Below, in pieces: positions 12,510 through 24,988 of a stretch of 64,000 nt of DNA. Made by a program: the position numbers and the translations under genes. The notes beneath the pieces were generated by a model. That model was given only the letters and a program-made list of their open reading frames with translations, had not been told where the DNA came from and made no database searches. How positions within the stretch are numbered: position 1 is the stretch's first letter; each line of letters begins with the position of its first letter. This stretch comes from Lottia gigantea. Its lineage: Eukaryota; Mollusca; Gastropoda; Lottiidae. The stretch lies in contig NW_008708458.1 in NCBI RefSeq assembly GCF_000327385.1, positions 2,955,671 through 3,019,670 of the forward strand, given 5' to 3'.

Positions 12510-12517
12510 CGGAAGTC
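12510..12517 (+). promoter_or_regulatory. ETS-type site CCGGAAGT upstream of EPS8
   Basis: CCGGAAGT lies 128 bp before the EPS8 start codon in a locally GC-richer patch, followed by a pyrimidine-rich stretch (TTCTCTCGTCTTC, about 12566-12578). ETS sites of this form are common in TATA-less promoters, so the gene may have its own start of transcription here. Confidence 0.35.
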
Positions 12518-12644
12518 GACTCACAAAGTTGTCAGACAAGTTTTGTCGTCGATCTACTTTGCTTGTTCTCTCGTCTTCAAAGGATTTTTTTATAGCTCAA
12601 AGACCGAAAAACAACATTTGAACATCGTGTCGGGGTTGTAGATA

Positions 12645-14492
12645 ATGCCAGTGATAGCCCCTAGGGACATGAATGGATATGATTATGACCGAGGACCTTT
12701 GAGAACTAACGCAATGGCCAAACCCAGATACGACCCGTATCGAGATGATTTTCATCAGGGCGAAAGGGTGGACCCTTACCGCCGTGACGATGACGAGATT
12801 TATAATAGAGGCCAAAACAGACACAGATTTGGTGGTGACTTCATTGAACAAGGGATTGACATGAGAAACACAAGTGACCCCACATTTGAACTTGACCACC
12901 TGGCTACATTTGCAGCTTGGACACGAGATGGCTTTATTCAGCCAGAAGATGGATTACTCAAATTACGACAAATGGAAAACACGACTGGTATTTGGACTAT
13001 GAGATGTCTTTTGGTAGTTGAAAAGAAATTCTTGATTATTTTGGATAACCAGTCTGGCGAGGAGTTAGAGAAATTTCCCATTCAATTTGTCCAGTCGCCA
13101 ACAGCCATTTTTAATAACGACACACGAGAGATCTACAACAACTTACTTCTGTTTACAGTTGGTGAGGATCCTAAAAGACGTACTCAGGCTGATATGCACA
13201 TTTTCCAAAGTGTGGACACAGCATCGCAGAAAATAGTGGATGAAATTTTACTGGCACAGAAAGGTGAACCCAGAGGACAAAGAATACCTCCTGCCCCAAT
13301 GCAGGCACCACCCAGACCTTCAGAGAGAGACATGTATGACTTTAATGGAATGAAAGATTACCTAACTTCACAAAGAGGAAGCAGATATTATGGTCCTGGG
13401 CCTGATGCTAATCGATCAATGAAAGTGAATCGTGCCTACAGAGAAGAGTTTGAACCAGGACAGAATGAGGTTCTGGAGCGAGATGTGCAATTATTAAACC
13501 ATTGTTTTGATGATATTGAGAAATTCGTTTCCCGACTTCAGCAGGCAGCTGAAACTTTTAAAGAATTGGAGAAAAGAAAGGCAGGTAATGCTCGAGACAG
13601 AAAACGTCAGTCAGGAGAAGGTATCATGGGATACAGAGCCAGACCTCCACCAAGTCAAGATTTTAGCGATATCTTCCAAAAATTCAAATTATCTTTCAAC
13701 TTGTTGGCAAAATTAAAGGCTCACATCCATGATCCAAATGCTCCTGAATTAGTGCATTTCCTGTTCACTCCATTGAGTCTGATTTACGAAGCCAGCCGAG
13801 ATCCAGTTCATGGGCGAGTCAACTTAGCAGACAGTGCTGTCGCTCCTTTAATTACTGCTGATGCTAAACAGCTCTTGCAGAATTGTTTGACTTCCAAGGA
13901 AATAGAATTATGGCGTGCCCTTGGAAATTACTGGACCACATGTAAAGAAGAATGGAAAGGACATATACCAAGTTACACTCCAAGATTTTACGATGGTTGG
14001 CAGCCAAACCAGATCCATGAAAATGGTTTCAGAAATTCAGAAATAGATGCACCGATAAAACATCGCTATGAAGACGACCGTTCACTTACTTATGTACCTT
14101 TCTCACATGAAAGAGAAGATAGATATGGTAACTATGGTGATTACCGACAACCCAGGGATTTCGAGCCGCCGAGAACTCATGCCGTTGTGGCGCCACCAAG
14201 CCCACGTTTAGCACCAAGAGAATATCGTGACAACAGAATGGAACCTCATCATAGCCATAATAGTCCTGAAAATGACAATGCCAAATATATATCAGATCTT
14301 CGTAATTCTGGTCACAAAGTGTTTGAAGTGATTCATGATCGAGAAGGCAGGAATAGCAAGGAAGTTTCTCTCAGCAAAGGGGATATAGTGGCAGTGTTGG
14401 ATGATAGCAGAAATTGGTGGAAGGTGAGGAATATTGCTGGAAAAGTTGGTTTTGCTCCGTATACAATATTGAAGGAAGTAAAGGATGATTAA
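12645..14492 (+). CDS. EPS8: EPS8-like PTB-SH3 adaptor, single uninterrupted exon
   Basis: A 615-residue open frame with no intron. EPS8 proteins link receptor tyrosine kinases to Rac (with ABI1 and SOS1) and cap or bundle actin. Order: N-terminal basic/acidic stretch with MNGY at 9-12; PTB domain about 81-205 (LDHLATFAAW, GIWTM, LEKFPI, DMHIFQS); proline-rich link about 214-226; helical block about 277-322 (ERDVQLLNH, DDIEKFVSRLQQAAE, FKELEKRK) and 340-445 (FQKFKLSFNLLAKLKAHI, LVHFLFTPL, YTPRFYDGWQP); SH3 about 557-611 (LSKGDIVAVLDD, WWKVRN, GFAPYTIL). The usual C-terminal SAM/actin-effector part (about 200 residues in vertebrates) is missing: the stop comes five residues after the SH3 ends. 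Neighbouring genes have 10 or more exons, so this may be a retrocopy that kept its frame, or a long exon with an internal donor (GAA|GTAAAG near 14482) used in a longer isoform. The start is supported by the MNGY match. It could be a short paralogue rather than the main EPS8 gene. Confidence 0.92.
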   Translation: MPVIAPRDMNGYDYDRGPLRTNAMAKPRYDPYRDDFHQGERVDPYRRDDDEIYNRGQNRHRFGGDFIEQGIDMRNTSDPTFELDHLATFAAWTRDGFIQPEDGLLKLRQMENTTGIWTMRCLLVVEKKFLIILDNQSGEELEKFPIQFVQSPTAIFNNDTREIYNNLLLFTVGEDPKRRTQADMHIFQSVDTASQKIVDEILLAQKGEPRGQRIPPAPMQAPPRPSERDMYDFNGMKDYLTSQRGSRYYGPGPDANRSMKVNRAYREEFEPGQNEVLERDVQLLNHCFDDIEKFVSRLQQAAETFKELEKRKAGNARDRKRQSGEGIMGYRARPPPSQDFSDIFQKFKLSFNLLAKLKAHIHDPNAPELVHFLFTPLSLIYEASRDPVHGRVNLADSAVAPLITADAKQLLQNCLTSKEIELWRALGNYWTTCKEEWKGHIPSYTPRFYDGWQPNQIHENGFRNSEIDAPIKHRYEDDRSLTYVPFSHEREDRYGNYGDYRQPRDFEPPRTHAVVAPPSPRLAPREYRDNRMEPHHSHNSPENDNAKYISDLRNSGHKVFEVIHDREGRNSKEVSLSKGDIVAVLDDSRNWWKVRNIAGKVGFAPYTILKEVKDD

Positions 14493-14535
14493 AAATAAGA
14501 ATTTTTATAGAAGAATTTTGTGAAATGGATTAAAA

Positions 14536-14589
14536 AATAAATATATGGATTGTACAATTTTATTAAAGTTGTGATTTATTTGCAATAAA
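14536..14589 (+). terminator. Two poly(A) signals after EPS8
   Basis: AATAAA occurs at 14536-14541 and 14584-14589, 44 and 92 nt after the stop. Either would end a short 3' UTR. No pure A tract follows. Confidence 0.5.
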
Positions 14590-17500
14590 AACAAATCTGC
14601 TGAATTTTTAAAGGTTAAATTATGTGTAGAAATTTGAAGTAAATTTTTTGGATTTACTGTGAAATTGGATAAATTGTATCAGTTGTGAGAAGTGGAGTTC
14701 AAAGATGTTTTTCTGGTGTTTGTGTTGATTTTAGGGTAAGAATTGATGACCTTGGTGTTGATACAAGTAAACAATTCACCTGTCGTCAAGTTTTAGTCGT
14801 CATGTTGGACATTGACGCGTCATAAAGTTAACAATTTATGTCAATACCAAGTATCTTCCCGAAGTTATTTAAAGTGTGTTTACCTGAATTCTCATCAGAA
14901 ATATCATGATGATTTGTTGGTCTTTTTAAATAGGTAACTGAACACAGGCAATGATTATTGGATTCCCCTTGTGAATCAATTCTTTACTTTAGAGGGATTC
15001 TCTGTCTATTATTCTGCATTGTAAATGGATTCTTGAAAGTCAAATATATTTAACTTTATCAATTGCATATCTTGTATTGTGGCCTTCAAAATCACCAACA
15101 TAACATGTATTTCTAATCTACTCTTACCATTCATCAACGGGGGAAACAGTAAATTTTTAGACACAAAATTTAAAGGGAAATATTTCTCATAATGAAAAGA
15201 ATAATGGCGTTATTTTATTGTTTCCTCGTTATTCTAAAGAATAAAACGGAAAATGTAATTATGAATTAATTGTCGAAATTTAGTATATTTGCTAAGCTGA
15301 GCTAAGCTTACTTGTCAAAGATATAGGAAATATTTAAAGATATGCACACTTTTAGACAAACATGTTATTTACATTTCTAATATATAAAAATCTTATGTAA
15401 ATATTTCAACAGATTATGTTAATTTTGTGAATTTAGAAATAAACTTCTGTACATATTTAATCCCATTATCATAATATTTAATATTCATATGAGAAATTAA
15501 ATCATTTTGTTAGAAATTTCATAACTTTAATATTTTGTAACTGAATAAGCTTAAAATTTAAAATTGGTCATTGGTCATTGATATTCCCAGAATTATGAAA
15601 GTTATGATGTTCTGATAACCAGCCTGAACTATCAGTATGGCCTTTGTCATTATTAACTGATCTATGTACATGTGATATATTGTCAGGTGCTCTTTATATT
15701 TTGCTTTGATCTTTCTTTTCTCTTTTATCACTTGATATTCAACATTCTAGAAGTCATATGCGGGAGAAATCATATATGCAGTATGTGTATGAAACATAAT
15801 TTTTGTGATACATTTTGGCTTTTGTAAATTCAAAGATTTTTCAGAATGCTAGTCAAATATCTTAAGGATGTGTAAATGTAATCTTATACTTCATTTAAGA
15901 TGATTCAGGTATATTCAAGAATAGGTGAAAAAATACCCAATAAAAGCTAACAGCAATTTCATCAGGTGATAAAATTAGTGAAATTTTGAAATACATGGGT
16001 GTGTACAGCTAATGTGATCAAAAGTTTCTAAGAATTTGATATAAAGTAATTTGAAGATAATATAAGGATGGGTTTTGTCTCCTACAGTCCTGTCTAATTT
16101 ATGGTCTGAATGACAGGTGATAAGAGAGAAAATATGAAAGATATTTGTATTGTTTAATATAGACTTTATTAGATATTTATACAGGGCACTGTAGGTTATG
16201 ATAATCATAATTATGCTGGTGACTCACACCTGGTTGAAAAAAATTACAATTTAACTAAGATTAAAATTATATATAAATTATTTATTTAGATATTAATATT
16301 TTGAAAAGATAATGATCATGTGAAATTATTTTGAACGATGAATTGCATACTATAGTCTTTGTTGCATGTTCAATATGTTCAATATGTTCAAGATGTAATA
16401 ACTAGCTTAGTCTTCTCTTTATACTGTCTAATATCTTTAAGATGCTTCAAACCTATTTGGTTAGGTAAAAGTGGTTGTAACAACAACATATAATTGAAGT
16501 TACGAAAGCACAGGTCGAGGTGAAAATTCAGTTACATTTTTAAGGTGGCACTGGCACATTGATAATCTTGGGTGATAATTTACATTTTGACATCATACGC
16601 TTTGTCATTCTAGTTCAAAATAAGCATCAAATTTGTTACTTGAAAATATAAATTTCCTTTTGTTTATAGAAAATTTGACCGAGTTCTAATATTTTTATAT
16701 CTGTTCTCATACTACGCAATCAAAAAGTGAAAACTTGATTAACATGGTGATTCATGATCAACCTCGGAACTTAAATGTTGAATTATTTAACGTGTGAAGT
16801 CAGGCAAGGTAATAAGAGAAAGGTTTAAATTAATTAATTAACTTGCCAGCTAATTAAAATCTTTACTCTCAATTTCATTGTTTTCTTGTGTCAAAGGCAA
16901 GTTCTCCTTTTGTGCATGGGAATTTCATACTTTTAGCATTTCATAATTTAAGCAAGGGCGTTGTCCGTATTTTTTTAATTTTAACAATTCAGATCTTCCC
17001 AACTACTTTGATCAATATCTGAATATATTTTTTTCAATGAAGTGGATTGTGCAATAATTACAGCTAGGCGTTGTCAAGATATTATTATTTTTAAAGGATT
17101 TCGAAATCAAGATTGAGCCGTAGTTTTTTCAGTTATTCAATTTTATAAAAAAGGAAATGATTTTATATTTAGAATAAGGTGCAATATTTTACATGTATTT
17201 GGTTGTATCTATTGTAAAATAAATTTCATTCCGTACTGTCAAAAGATTATGGCCAAAATAACCTATAGTGCCCTGTTAATATTAACATATATTTAAATCT
17301 AGGTCATCTGTGGATATAATAAGCCACTATAATATAGTATATGACAATGTTTGAATATGAGTATTATTTTATAGCTCTATACACCCTTTATACATAATAT
17401 AATATGTTGATATAATATCTTAAATTTGCTCATTATACCTATTGCACTGAAGAAAATTAGGGCATATTGTTAATAACTTTTCCAGTTTTCCTTGTAGAAA

Positions 17501-19824
17501 TTCCTTGTTTTGCTTTGAAATTTTCACAAGTATTCAGTTAAAAATCACAAAAAAATTTGCGCTGTCATGGACAGTAAAGATCTATAATATTCTAATATCA
17601 GTAATATCTGTCAGTAAGCTTATATGAATGAAAACATCTAGAAAGCAAACTGTCAAAACAGTAGTTTCACTTGTATTGTGAGAGAATCTGTGATGTTGAG
17701 ATTGACAAGTGGTACAATACAGCTAGCTGAAATAAAGCTGTATCAGGTAGTATTACAGCAAATATTTCAACAACAATATTCCTGTAATGTTTATAACAAA
17801 CGCTGTATGTGACTATGTGCTTATTAAAATGAAACTTTTTACATTTTCTCATTCATGATTCTCCAATGTGCATTTGGTTTTAGTTAATTCATGTTTAAAA
17901 CATATTTTTTTGTATGTATGTTTGTTTATTCCTATAAATATTTTTCATCTTTTTGAGTTGTGAGTAATATATATAATATGATATAATATAATATTGTTGT
18001 GAATAAAGAATTGTAGATATTTTTGTAAGAAATTATGTACATAAAATATAGAATAATGATCTATTGTGACTATTGTTGTATATTTATATCACTTGTTTCT
18101 GGAATTTAGTCCAAAATGTGCATTATTCAATTATTACTGATTTGTTTGGCTTATTTATCAGTCCTCTGGGCTTGTTATTTCTTTTGCTGACAACACTTTT
18201 ATGATGTAGGGCCTATCTTGTAACCATTCTCTATTGTGTATCTATTTAAGAGGAAGTGTCAATGCATAAATTCATGTCCAAGATATATTTTCCAAATTAC
18301 ACACAAATATTTTAAGAATGATGAAATATTCTTCTATGGACTAATTCCCAAAATATTTGAAAGTTTAAGTGGACATGGATTTCATCAACTGATTTGATCT
18401 TGTTATAAGAGTCCTGGTTGATATCTTACTCTTTCTTGGTGTGTGCATGCATTGCTTGGTAAATGAGATTAGAAAACAAGTGATATATTTGTAAACTATG
18501 TGCTATTCTATTGTAAATTATATCAATCTTGATTATTTATCAACCAACTATATTCTACAAGAAAGAAAATATTTATCTTTACTAATACAATATTAGACTC
18601 ATTATTTCATTGATTCAATATTTAATTACTGTGTGTCATACAGTACACGTCCCCTGTTTCTTATTCATATTTTGATCAACTGCATTATGTCAATCTGTTT
18701 CAAATCTCAGAAGGAAGTTTTCGTCTTAGCCAAGGCCAAGCTGTTTTCTAAAAAAATGGTACATTGAAGTGTATACGTCAAATCAGAGTCTTTAACAGAA
18801 AGTCTTTAAACAATAAGCCATAATGTTAACAGACTTTCTGTCATGGACTATGAAGAATATTGCCAAGGGAAAGATGTCTCCCAACCCTAGAAAATGGTTC
18901 ACACTGACTGACTTTCAAGCTTCTAGTCCTCAAAATCCCCTGTTCAAGGCAAGCTAGACTTTTCTAATCAGTACTACTCACATTACCTTAAAAAAAATAA
19001 ACTTGAGTGATTGTCATTACGGATTGATTCAGACAATTGTGAACAAATATCTTTGGTGGAAAAAAATAGCATTCATGTATCCCTGATATGGTCTAAAATG
19101 AGCAGTAGTAACTATGGCGTTACGAGATGTCAACCGTCCTGATGATGTATCAGTAGGAAATGAACATGTGTCACTCAGACGTAGGGGAAGCTGCCAAAGC
19201 AGAAACAAATAGTTGTACAATGTACATTAATATGGCATTTAGATACTGGGTATTCAGATTTTGTACATGGGAAATGACTCAATACAGGGAAAGATCTGGT
19301 TAAGTAAAAACATCATTTTGACATGTGAAAACATATTTTGGGGAAATCATCTTGTAAACAAGGCATACATAAGTAAACATTGTACGAAATATCTTGTAAA
19401 TCTAGCCTGTACAATGACCTAGTTTTTTGTGGTCAGAATGAAATAAAATTTGACGAATTATTTTCTGAAATTTTATGATAATTATATGACCTCAGTGGCT
19501 TTGATACCCATACTCTTTGACAGTATACACAGATGTCAGATGTCAGATGTCAGATTCAAATTCATGTGGTGCAAATAGATGCTATAAATTTCCATGATTT
19601 CATACAAAATCTGAAAACAGAAAACAGGTTTTGAAAGTTTATTCACCATTAAGCCTTCATATATGATCACCCTGTTACATCAGCTGATGTCACTTAGCAA
19701 CAGGGTTGGTTACTTAGCATCAGAAAGCCAACATAACGATATTGCTATTTTGGCATTTTTGTCCCATCACCTATATACCATATAAGATTTGAACGACATA
19801 TAGAAGCGAGGAGCACATATATCA
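14590..19824. other. AT-rich gene-free region
   Basis: Over 5 kb of very AT-rich sequence without an exon I can support. An EPS8 C-terminal or SAM exon was looked for by eye and not found. It may include a long alternative EPS8 3' UTR (another AATAAA lies near 18002). Confidence 0.45.
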
Positions 19825-19961
19825 AAACACAAGACAATATTATGGAATATAACACACTTCTTTAATAAGGTTGGGCACGACACGTGTATATTGTGTTGAA
19901 ACGTTATGTGCCTAACCTTATTAAAGAAGTGTGTTATATTCCATAATATTGTCTTGTGTTT
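19825..19961. repeat. Foldback element with 54-bp arms
   Basis: The arm 19825-19878 (AAACACAAGACAATATTATG at its start) is the reverse complement of 19908-19961 with one mismatch. The 29-bp loop contains ACACGTGT. A short open frame reads across it because of the symmetry and is not a gene. Confidence 0.9.
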
Positions 19962-20521
19962 ATTATACCTATATACCATGTCAGTCTATCACCAAAATTC
20001 ATTCATCAAAATTTTTCTAATTTTTAATTTTATTTAATTTTTAAGTTTTCCTTTTTTGCAATTAGTTATTGATCATAGTTTTCAATCTTGCCATATATAT
20101 ATCGATCATAAATCTAAAACTTCCATTTTTGCTGTTTATTAAATGTAAAACATTGTTTAAAATAGCCTAGAGACTATATTGATGTGGAGGATATATTTAT
20201 CACCAATATCAATATCAAATACAATTCATATGTTATTTTTCTGTGTTTTTAATTAGAAAGAGAAATATTTTTCTGCCTTATGTCTTTGTTTAGATCATGT
20301 ATATTGGGCTTCTGTATCAAAATACCATAAAAATCAATTCCAAAACAACTTTTGGTCTTGTTAAATGTGGAAAACATCTGCTCACGTTTATAATTGTTCA
20401 TATCATACACACAACTTTCATATTATTTCAGGACAGTAGTGCTGTAGCAACTTAGCTAATACAATTGTTATTATAGTGCTCACTTCTCTTACTCTCCAGT
20501 AAATCTTGAAAAATCATTCAT

Positions 20522-20640
20522 TGGAGGTGGAATTGCAAGAGCCACAGACGTCTGAGTGAAAATTGAATTGGTGCATTTCCCCGATAAACATCAACAGTTG
20601 ATGAAACTTCTTTACAATCCCTATAATGCATTCAGCCTAT
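20522..20640. repeat. Fragment of the CAGACGTCTG foldback family
   Basis: GTGGAATTGCAAGAGCCACA and the terminal part TTCTTTACAATCCC match the element at 25847-26154. Confidence 0.6.
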
Positions 20641-22102
20641 CTTTAATTTTTTGTCAAAGTTGTAATGGACGTTTGTTAATACAAGCATAGAAAGAGAATA
20701 TGTATCTATTAGGTGGGAACATACAAGAAAAGGGTGGATTTGTTATTGTTCATTAGACTCAACAAAGTTCAAAAAATGTAATCAAGGTCAACTGTGTAAT
20801 GAGATGTAAAGAGAGTTTAGGGCTGGGCCACCCTAACTGCGTCAGATGTATGTGAATTTTTATGCTGGGAAACATCATGAAGTTGGTTAATATTTTACAT
20901 CCAATATCTTACTAAGGCAGGTAGTGTTGAAAGTCTACAATAGGTCACCTTCGAAAGCACTGGCAAATAACCGGAATTGTTTCTAACCTTGTGGCAGATT
21001 TCGAACCATTTTGTGAAGGTTTATTCTGATGCTTGTCTCCCCTAGAGACCACAGGAAAGAAACATTATTTCATTAACATCTACTACCCCTACCTTACACC
21101 TCAGTAGACAAAAAAATTTTTTATTCCACACTCAGTAAAACCCCTTTATCCTATAGAGATCCTATGTAGACCTGTCAAAACTCTTAAAAATTTCCTATCA
21201 AAACCATTTGTTTAAGCACACACAAAAAAAAAACCTTCCCCACTCCCCATTGTAAAGTAATGGTAATTAAAAAGGAATTGCTTTAGCATCCCCAGAAAAA
21301 ACTTGCTACCCCTTCTTTTAACAGTTATGATTCACAAGATATTATTGCTATATTGGTAACTTTAATTTATTCATATCATTGAAAATGATAAATATAACTT
21401 CGTGTTTATTCAAGTGTAAAATTACCTTTTATTATGCATCTTGATTTTTTATATACTAGTAGTTATTGTGTAATTTTACTAAAATAGAGAAAAACATTTC
21501 AACTATTTTTATTTCCCCAGTCAATAAGTACTAGTCATATTTCTCACAAAGTTTTGAAAGACATGATAGTGGGAGTGGACTAAAATAAAGTAATTGGTGT
21601 TGCACACCATACTTACTTCTCTCTACTTAAATGGGCTAATGAATATAAGAACACCATGCAGTGTGCAATAATGGAATTAATACTTCATCCTTAGATTCTG
21701 TTAAATCCAATCTCCCTCAATTGAAATTTTCTTTGAGAATTTATTTTCTTTTTTTTTCATTTTTTATCAACAAAGCTGAGACAGGACCCACTGAAGATTT
21801 TCTGTCTCATGTGTCCACAGCAGGTTGCCAAATCTTATGACAAGACAAAAACCACCGTCCATGACGATTGGTGTGCTTGCAGCATTAAGCAACTATGAAG
21901 ACACTTACTTTAAGTGAAATAGATGCTGATGGGAATATTTTATTTGATTTGACCAAGTTGGGAAACTATATATGTAGTTTGATTTGACATACTTGTGATT
22001 TTTTAGCATGATATGGAATGATTTATGTCACCTATTTATTCATTTAAACAATATTATAGCATTGCCTGTAATATTCTTTGAGTGGCATTCACTAATTGGA
22101 AT

Positions 22103-22170
22103 AAATAAGAAATTGAATACTACTTGAATTACTATAGTAATTCTATTCGATAAAAGTAGTATTTTATTTC
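22103..22170. repeat. Hairpin around an 18-bp perfect palindrome
   Basis: GAATTACTATAGTAATTC (22126-22143) is a perfect palindrome. Outside it AGAAATTGAATACTACTT pairs imperfectly with AAGTAGTATTTTATTTCT, making a long imperfect stem. Confidence 0.75.
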
Positions 22171-22617
22171 TCATTGACTATAAGCTGTGAAATTAAGACC
22201 AGAGGTCAAACTAAGGGACAGTAAAAGGACTGTGTAATAGCCTGAAGGAAATTAGGAACAATCTAGATACAATCAGTTGATTTAGTATAATTATATAGTG
22301 TTGTATTGTTATTGGTAGATTGTTGAAGATTAAGTGCCATTCTTCTAATAAATAAGATATTTATTATGTGATCAAAGCAAAAAGTTTTTTTAAAATTTTC
22401 TATATTTCTTAAGAGAATTGGAATGTCAAATAAAAACGGTCATGGAAGACTTAGAAAGTTTTTGCGTTATTTATTTTTATTGGAAGACATTTCCCTCCTA
22501 GAAATTTCAACCAAAAAAAATTCAAAATTTTTATTAAAGCAAAGACATTCTAAGATTAACAGTGCTATTTTGAAGCTGCTATTTCAGTTCTCATAAGTAT
22601 GATGACCTTTTACTTTG

Positions 22618-22671
22618 CTCAAACAATAAAAAGTAGGACGTAAAACTCCATTCATTTCATTTTCTCAAACA
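22618..22671 (+). mobile_element. Second 5'-truncated retroposon tail
   Basis: The insert 22626-22663 (AAAGTAGGACGTAAAACTCC, then ATTCATTTCATTT) is flanked by CTCAAACA at 22618-22625 and 22664-22671. It is the same family as the insert at 5733-5776. Confidence 0.7.
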
Positions 22672-23498
22672 GTAGCTGCATCGTGAAATGTGGTCATGTT
22701 TGTAGAAGAACTGAATTCTTACTGGCTTGATTAGCCCCAAGCTTGTTTCTAAAACCATAGTTTGCTTATATATATAATATATTTATACATTGAAAATTAT
22801 CCTGAATATATATGGTTTAAATCAGGTGAACATCACACCAAATTTTCATTAAGTAAAGAGTTATTGGTAGTTGAAATTAAGATCTTTCAGCAGGTAGTCT
22901 ATTTAGAGGAATATACATTGTCTGTTAGTTAATGAGTATTATCTTCTTCTGTTCCGAATTCTTCAGTAATTATGGTGTAAGAATTGGTCAAGTCATGTTA
23001 AGAGATAAGCTTATGTGTTAGGATGGACGAATAATACTGTGAAATACAACTAACTATACTAATTATATGTATTAAGTTGTCATTTGCAAGTCATTGTTCA
23101 CATTATGTAATATTATATAGTATATGTTGATACAGGATAAGTTTTTAACTTTATATTATATAAGGATAAGCTTTCATAATCTTTTTAATCTTTTTAATCC
23201 ACATGGGCAAATTATAATATATAATACTGTAGCATGCAAATGTGTCATAGATAGAATTATGTAGCCAGTAAAGCACAGTTTAAATTTAGTATGCTTTCCA
23301 CTAGGCTGCGACGTTGAGCAATTTCTGCAATCGATTACATGAAAGATATTAATGGAAACTGTACTGCTTAATGAATTGTGACCATTTTTCAATAGACTTA
23401 TCTATTTATTCATTACTAGTCAATACGGTTACAGTATCAAAGTCGGCAATACTAAAAATACTGAAATCCTAAATGCAAAAGTAAAACTTCAAATTTCA

Positions 23499-23696
23499 AT
23501 GAAAATACTTTGTATTTACTTCATGTTATATTGTTTGACAGAGCCAAGAATTTTGAACGGAATACACAAAGTAGACATTGACATGAATGAGGAGTGTCTT
23601 GAAAAAGTAATTTTCATCAAAGCTAGGACGCTCAAAAAGCATCACAAATGTGCGGTCAAAGGTCAAAGGTCAAGGCCCTTCAGATTACGTTCATGA
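23499..23696 (+). CDS. Doubtful 65-residue frame with a signal-like N-terminus
   Basis: Starts at a true ATG with MKILCIYFMLYCLTEP, which resembles a short signal sequence, and continues as a basic peptide with two further cysteines (about residues 33 and 51). No family is recognised, no promoter or splice context is clear, and it lies in a gene-free region. It is listed only because the N-terminus is suggestive; chance is the likelier explanation. Confidence 0.15.
   Translation: MKILCIYFMLYCLTEPRILNGIHKVDIDMNEECLEKVIFIKARTLKKHHKCAVKGQRSRPFRLRS
23653..23675 (+). promoter_or_regulatory. Three tandem AGGTCA half-sites with 1-bp spacing
   Basis: CGGTCA-A-AGGTCA-A-AGGTCA forms two overlapping DR1 arrangements, the binding layout of RXR heterodimers and HNF4-type nuclear receptors. 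No gene start is recognised nearby, so its role is unknown. Confidence 0.4.
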
Positions 23697-24443
23697 GATA
23701 GATATCCTATGATTATATCTGCAGTTCTATTTGTTTTGTGCAAAAGGAGTACAAACTGGTGGCTGGAAAAAACGATCTATTTATAGGACACCTAATGTAT
23801 CTTCTACTTTCAATTTAAAGATACGGAATATTCATCGTGTAATTCAAGATGGCTAATTCAAGATGGCTAATTGGTTACTATGGCCTTTTTTATGTGGAAC
23901 TGTGTATAGTAGCAATAAAACAAAGACTTCTCTAACAATTTAAAGGCATCTATGATCAACCTGCTCACCCATACATCAAAATCAAACTACCGACGGAAGT
24001 TATTTTCGTTTAAACAATTGTCCATTTAACGCTTAATGGCACTGGCCGAAAAGTTTTTGTTTACACATTAAACCATTGCAGCCTTACTTTCCACTAATTT
24101 TGCATGATTTTAACTGATAAAAACACTAGAGAAAAAGGGTAATTGATAGTTCTAATATAAGCAGACTGTCATTTTCACATTCACTCATACCTATACTAAA
24201 TTTGCTGTTTGCCAAAGATGTCTTATTTTTTTAATATTTTGGCAGCATTGTAACTATGTATTTTACTCCAGGAAGTGTAACCTAAATTATCTGGTGAATA
24301 CCAGTGTTGTAGATTTCTTTATCTATATAAAATATCTTATGATTATACTTTTAAATTTGAAGTCCATGACATGTTTCAAAGTCTCTATAAAATACTTGCT
24401 ATATCTTATGTCATCTTCACAATACCAAGCTGTTACTAACTGG

Positions 24444-24687
24444 GTCTTATACCTTGACTACAATAGCCATCTTCCTTGTGAGTTTATAAATGCTGCGATT
24501 TGATTGGATTGTATGCTAGTCAATACAGCTAATCAGCGACCTTGACAGAACATCTGTTAACAATTAACCATAGTGTTTGCAGTGTTTCTGTCTCTGATTA
24601 GCTGTATTTACTGAGGTACAATCCAATCCAATTGCCGCATTTTGTGATACTATACAGGTGGCTATTGAAGTCAAGGTATAAGACACA
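24444..24687. mobile_element. Foldback MITE, about 244 bp
   Basis: Ends are long imperfect inverted repeats: GTCTTATACCTTGACTACAA on the left and the complement of GTCTTATACCTTGACTTCAA on the right, continuing inward to TACAGCTAATCAG on both sides (about 95 bp per arm). A related end (GTGTCTAATACCTTGACTGC) lies at 43882 inside the first sideroflexin intron. Confidence 0.75.
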
Positions 24688-24988
24688 GTTCATAATAGCT
24701 TGACAATGTGAAGATTATCTTATAAATATATAAGAAGGTTTATATGTGTCATATTCACAATCTTATAGATAAAACAAAAATATGAATAAATTTCAAAGTT
24801 TACGTTTTAATGGGATGGGAAGAGATTTGTTTGCTATGATATGTGTAGAGTATATTTAGATTAAAACAAATAGCTTCTATTTTGCATCCAAGTTCTATGT
24901 GTCTGTGGTTTCTGTACCAAATGGTATTTACAATAGTGACATCACAATCTGGTCAAGTTGTTCTGTAAATACAGGAACCACAATCATT

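Noticed and set aside
12597-12899. Minus-strand frame over the EPS8 start
   Set aside because: Antisense shadow of the well-supported EPS8 coding sequence.
19767-19979. 70-codon minus-strand frame
   Set aside because: Reads across the foldback element; its near-symmetrical peptide is a product of the palindrome.
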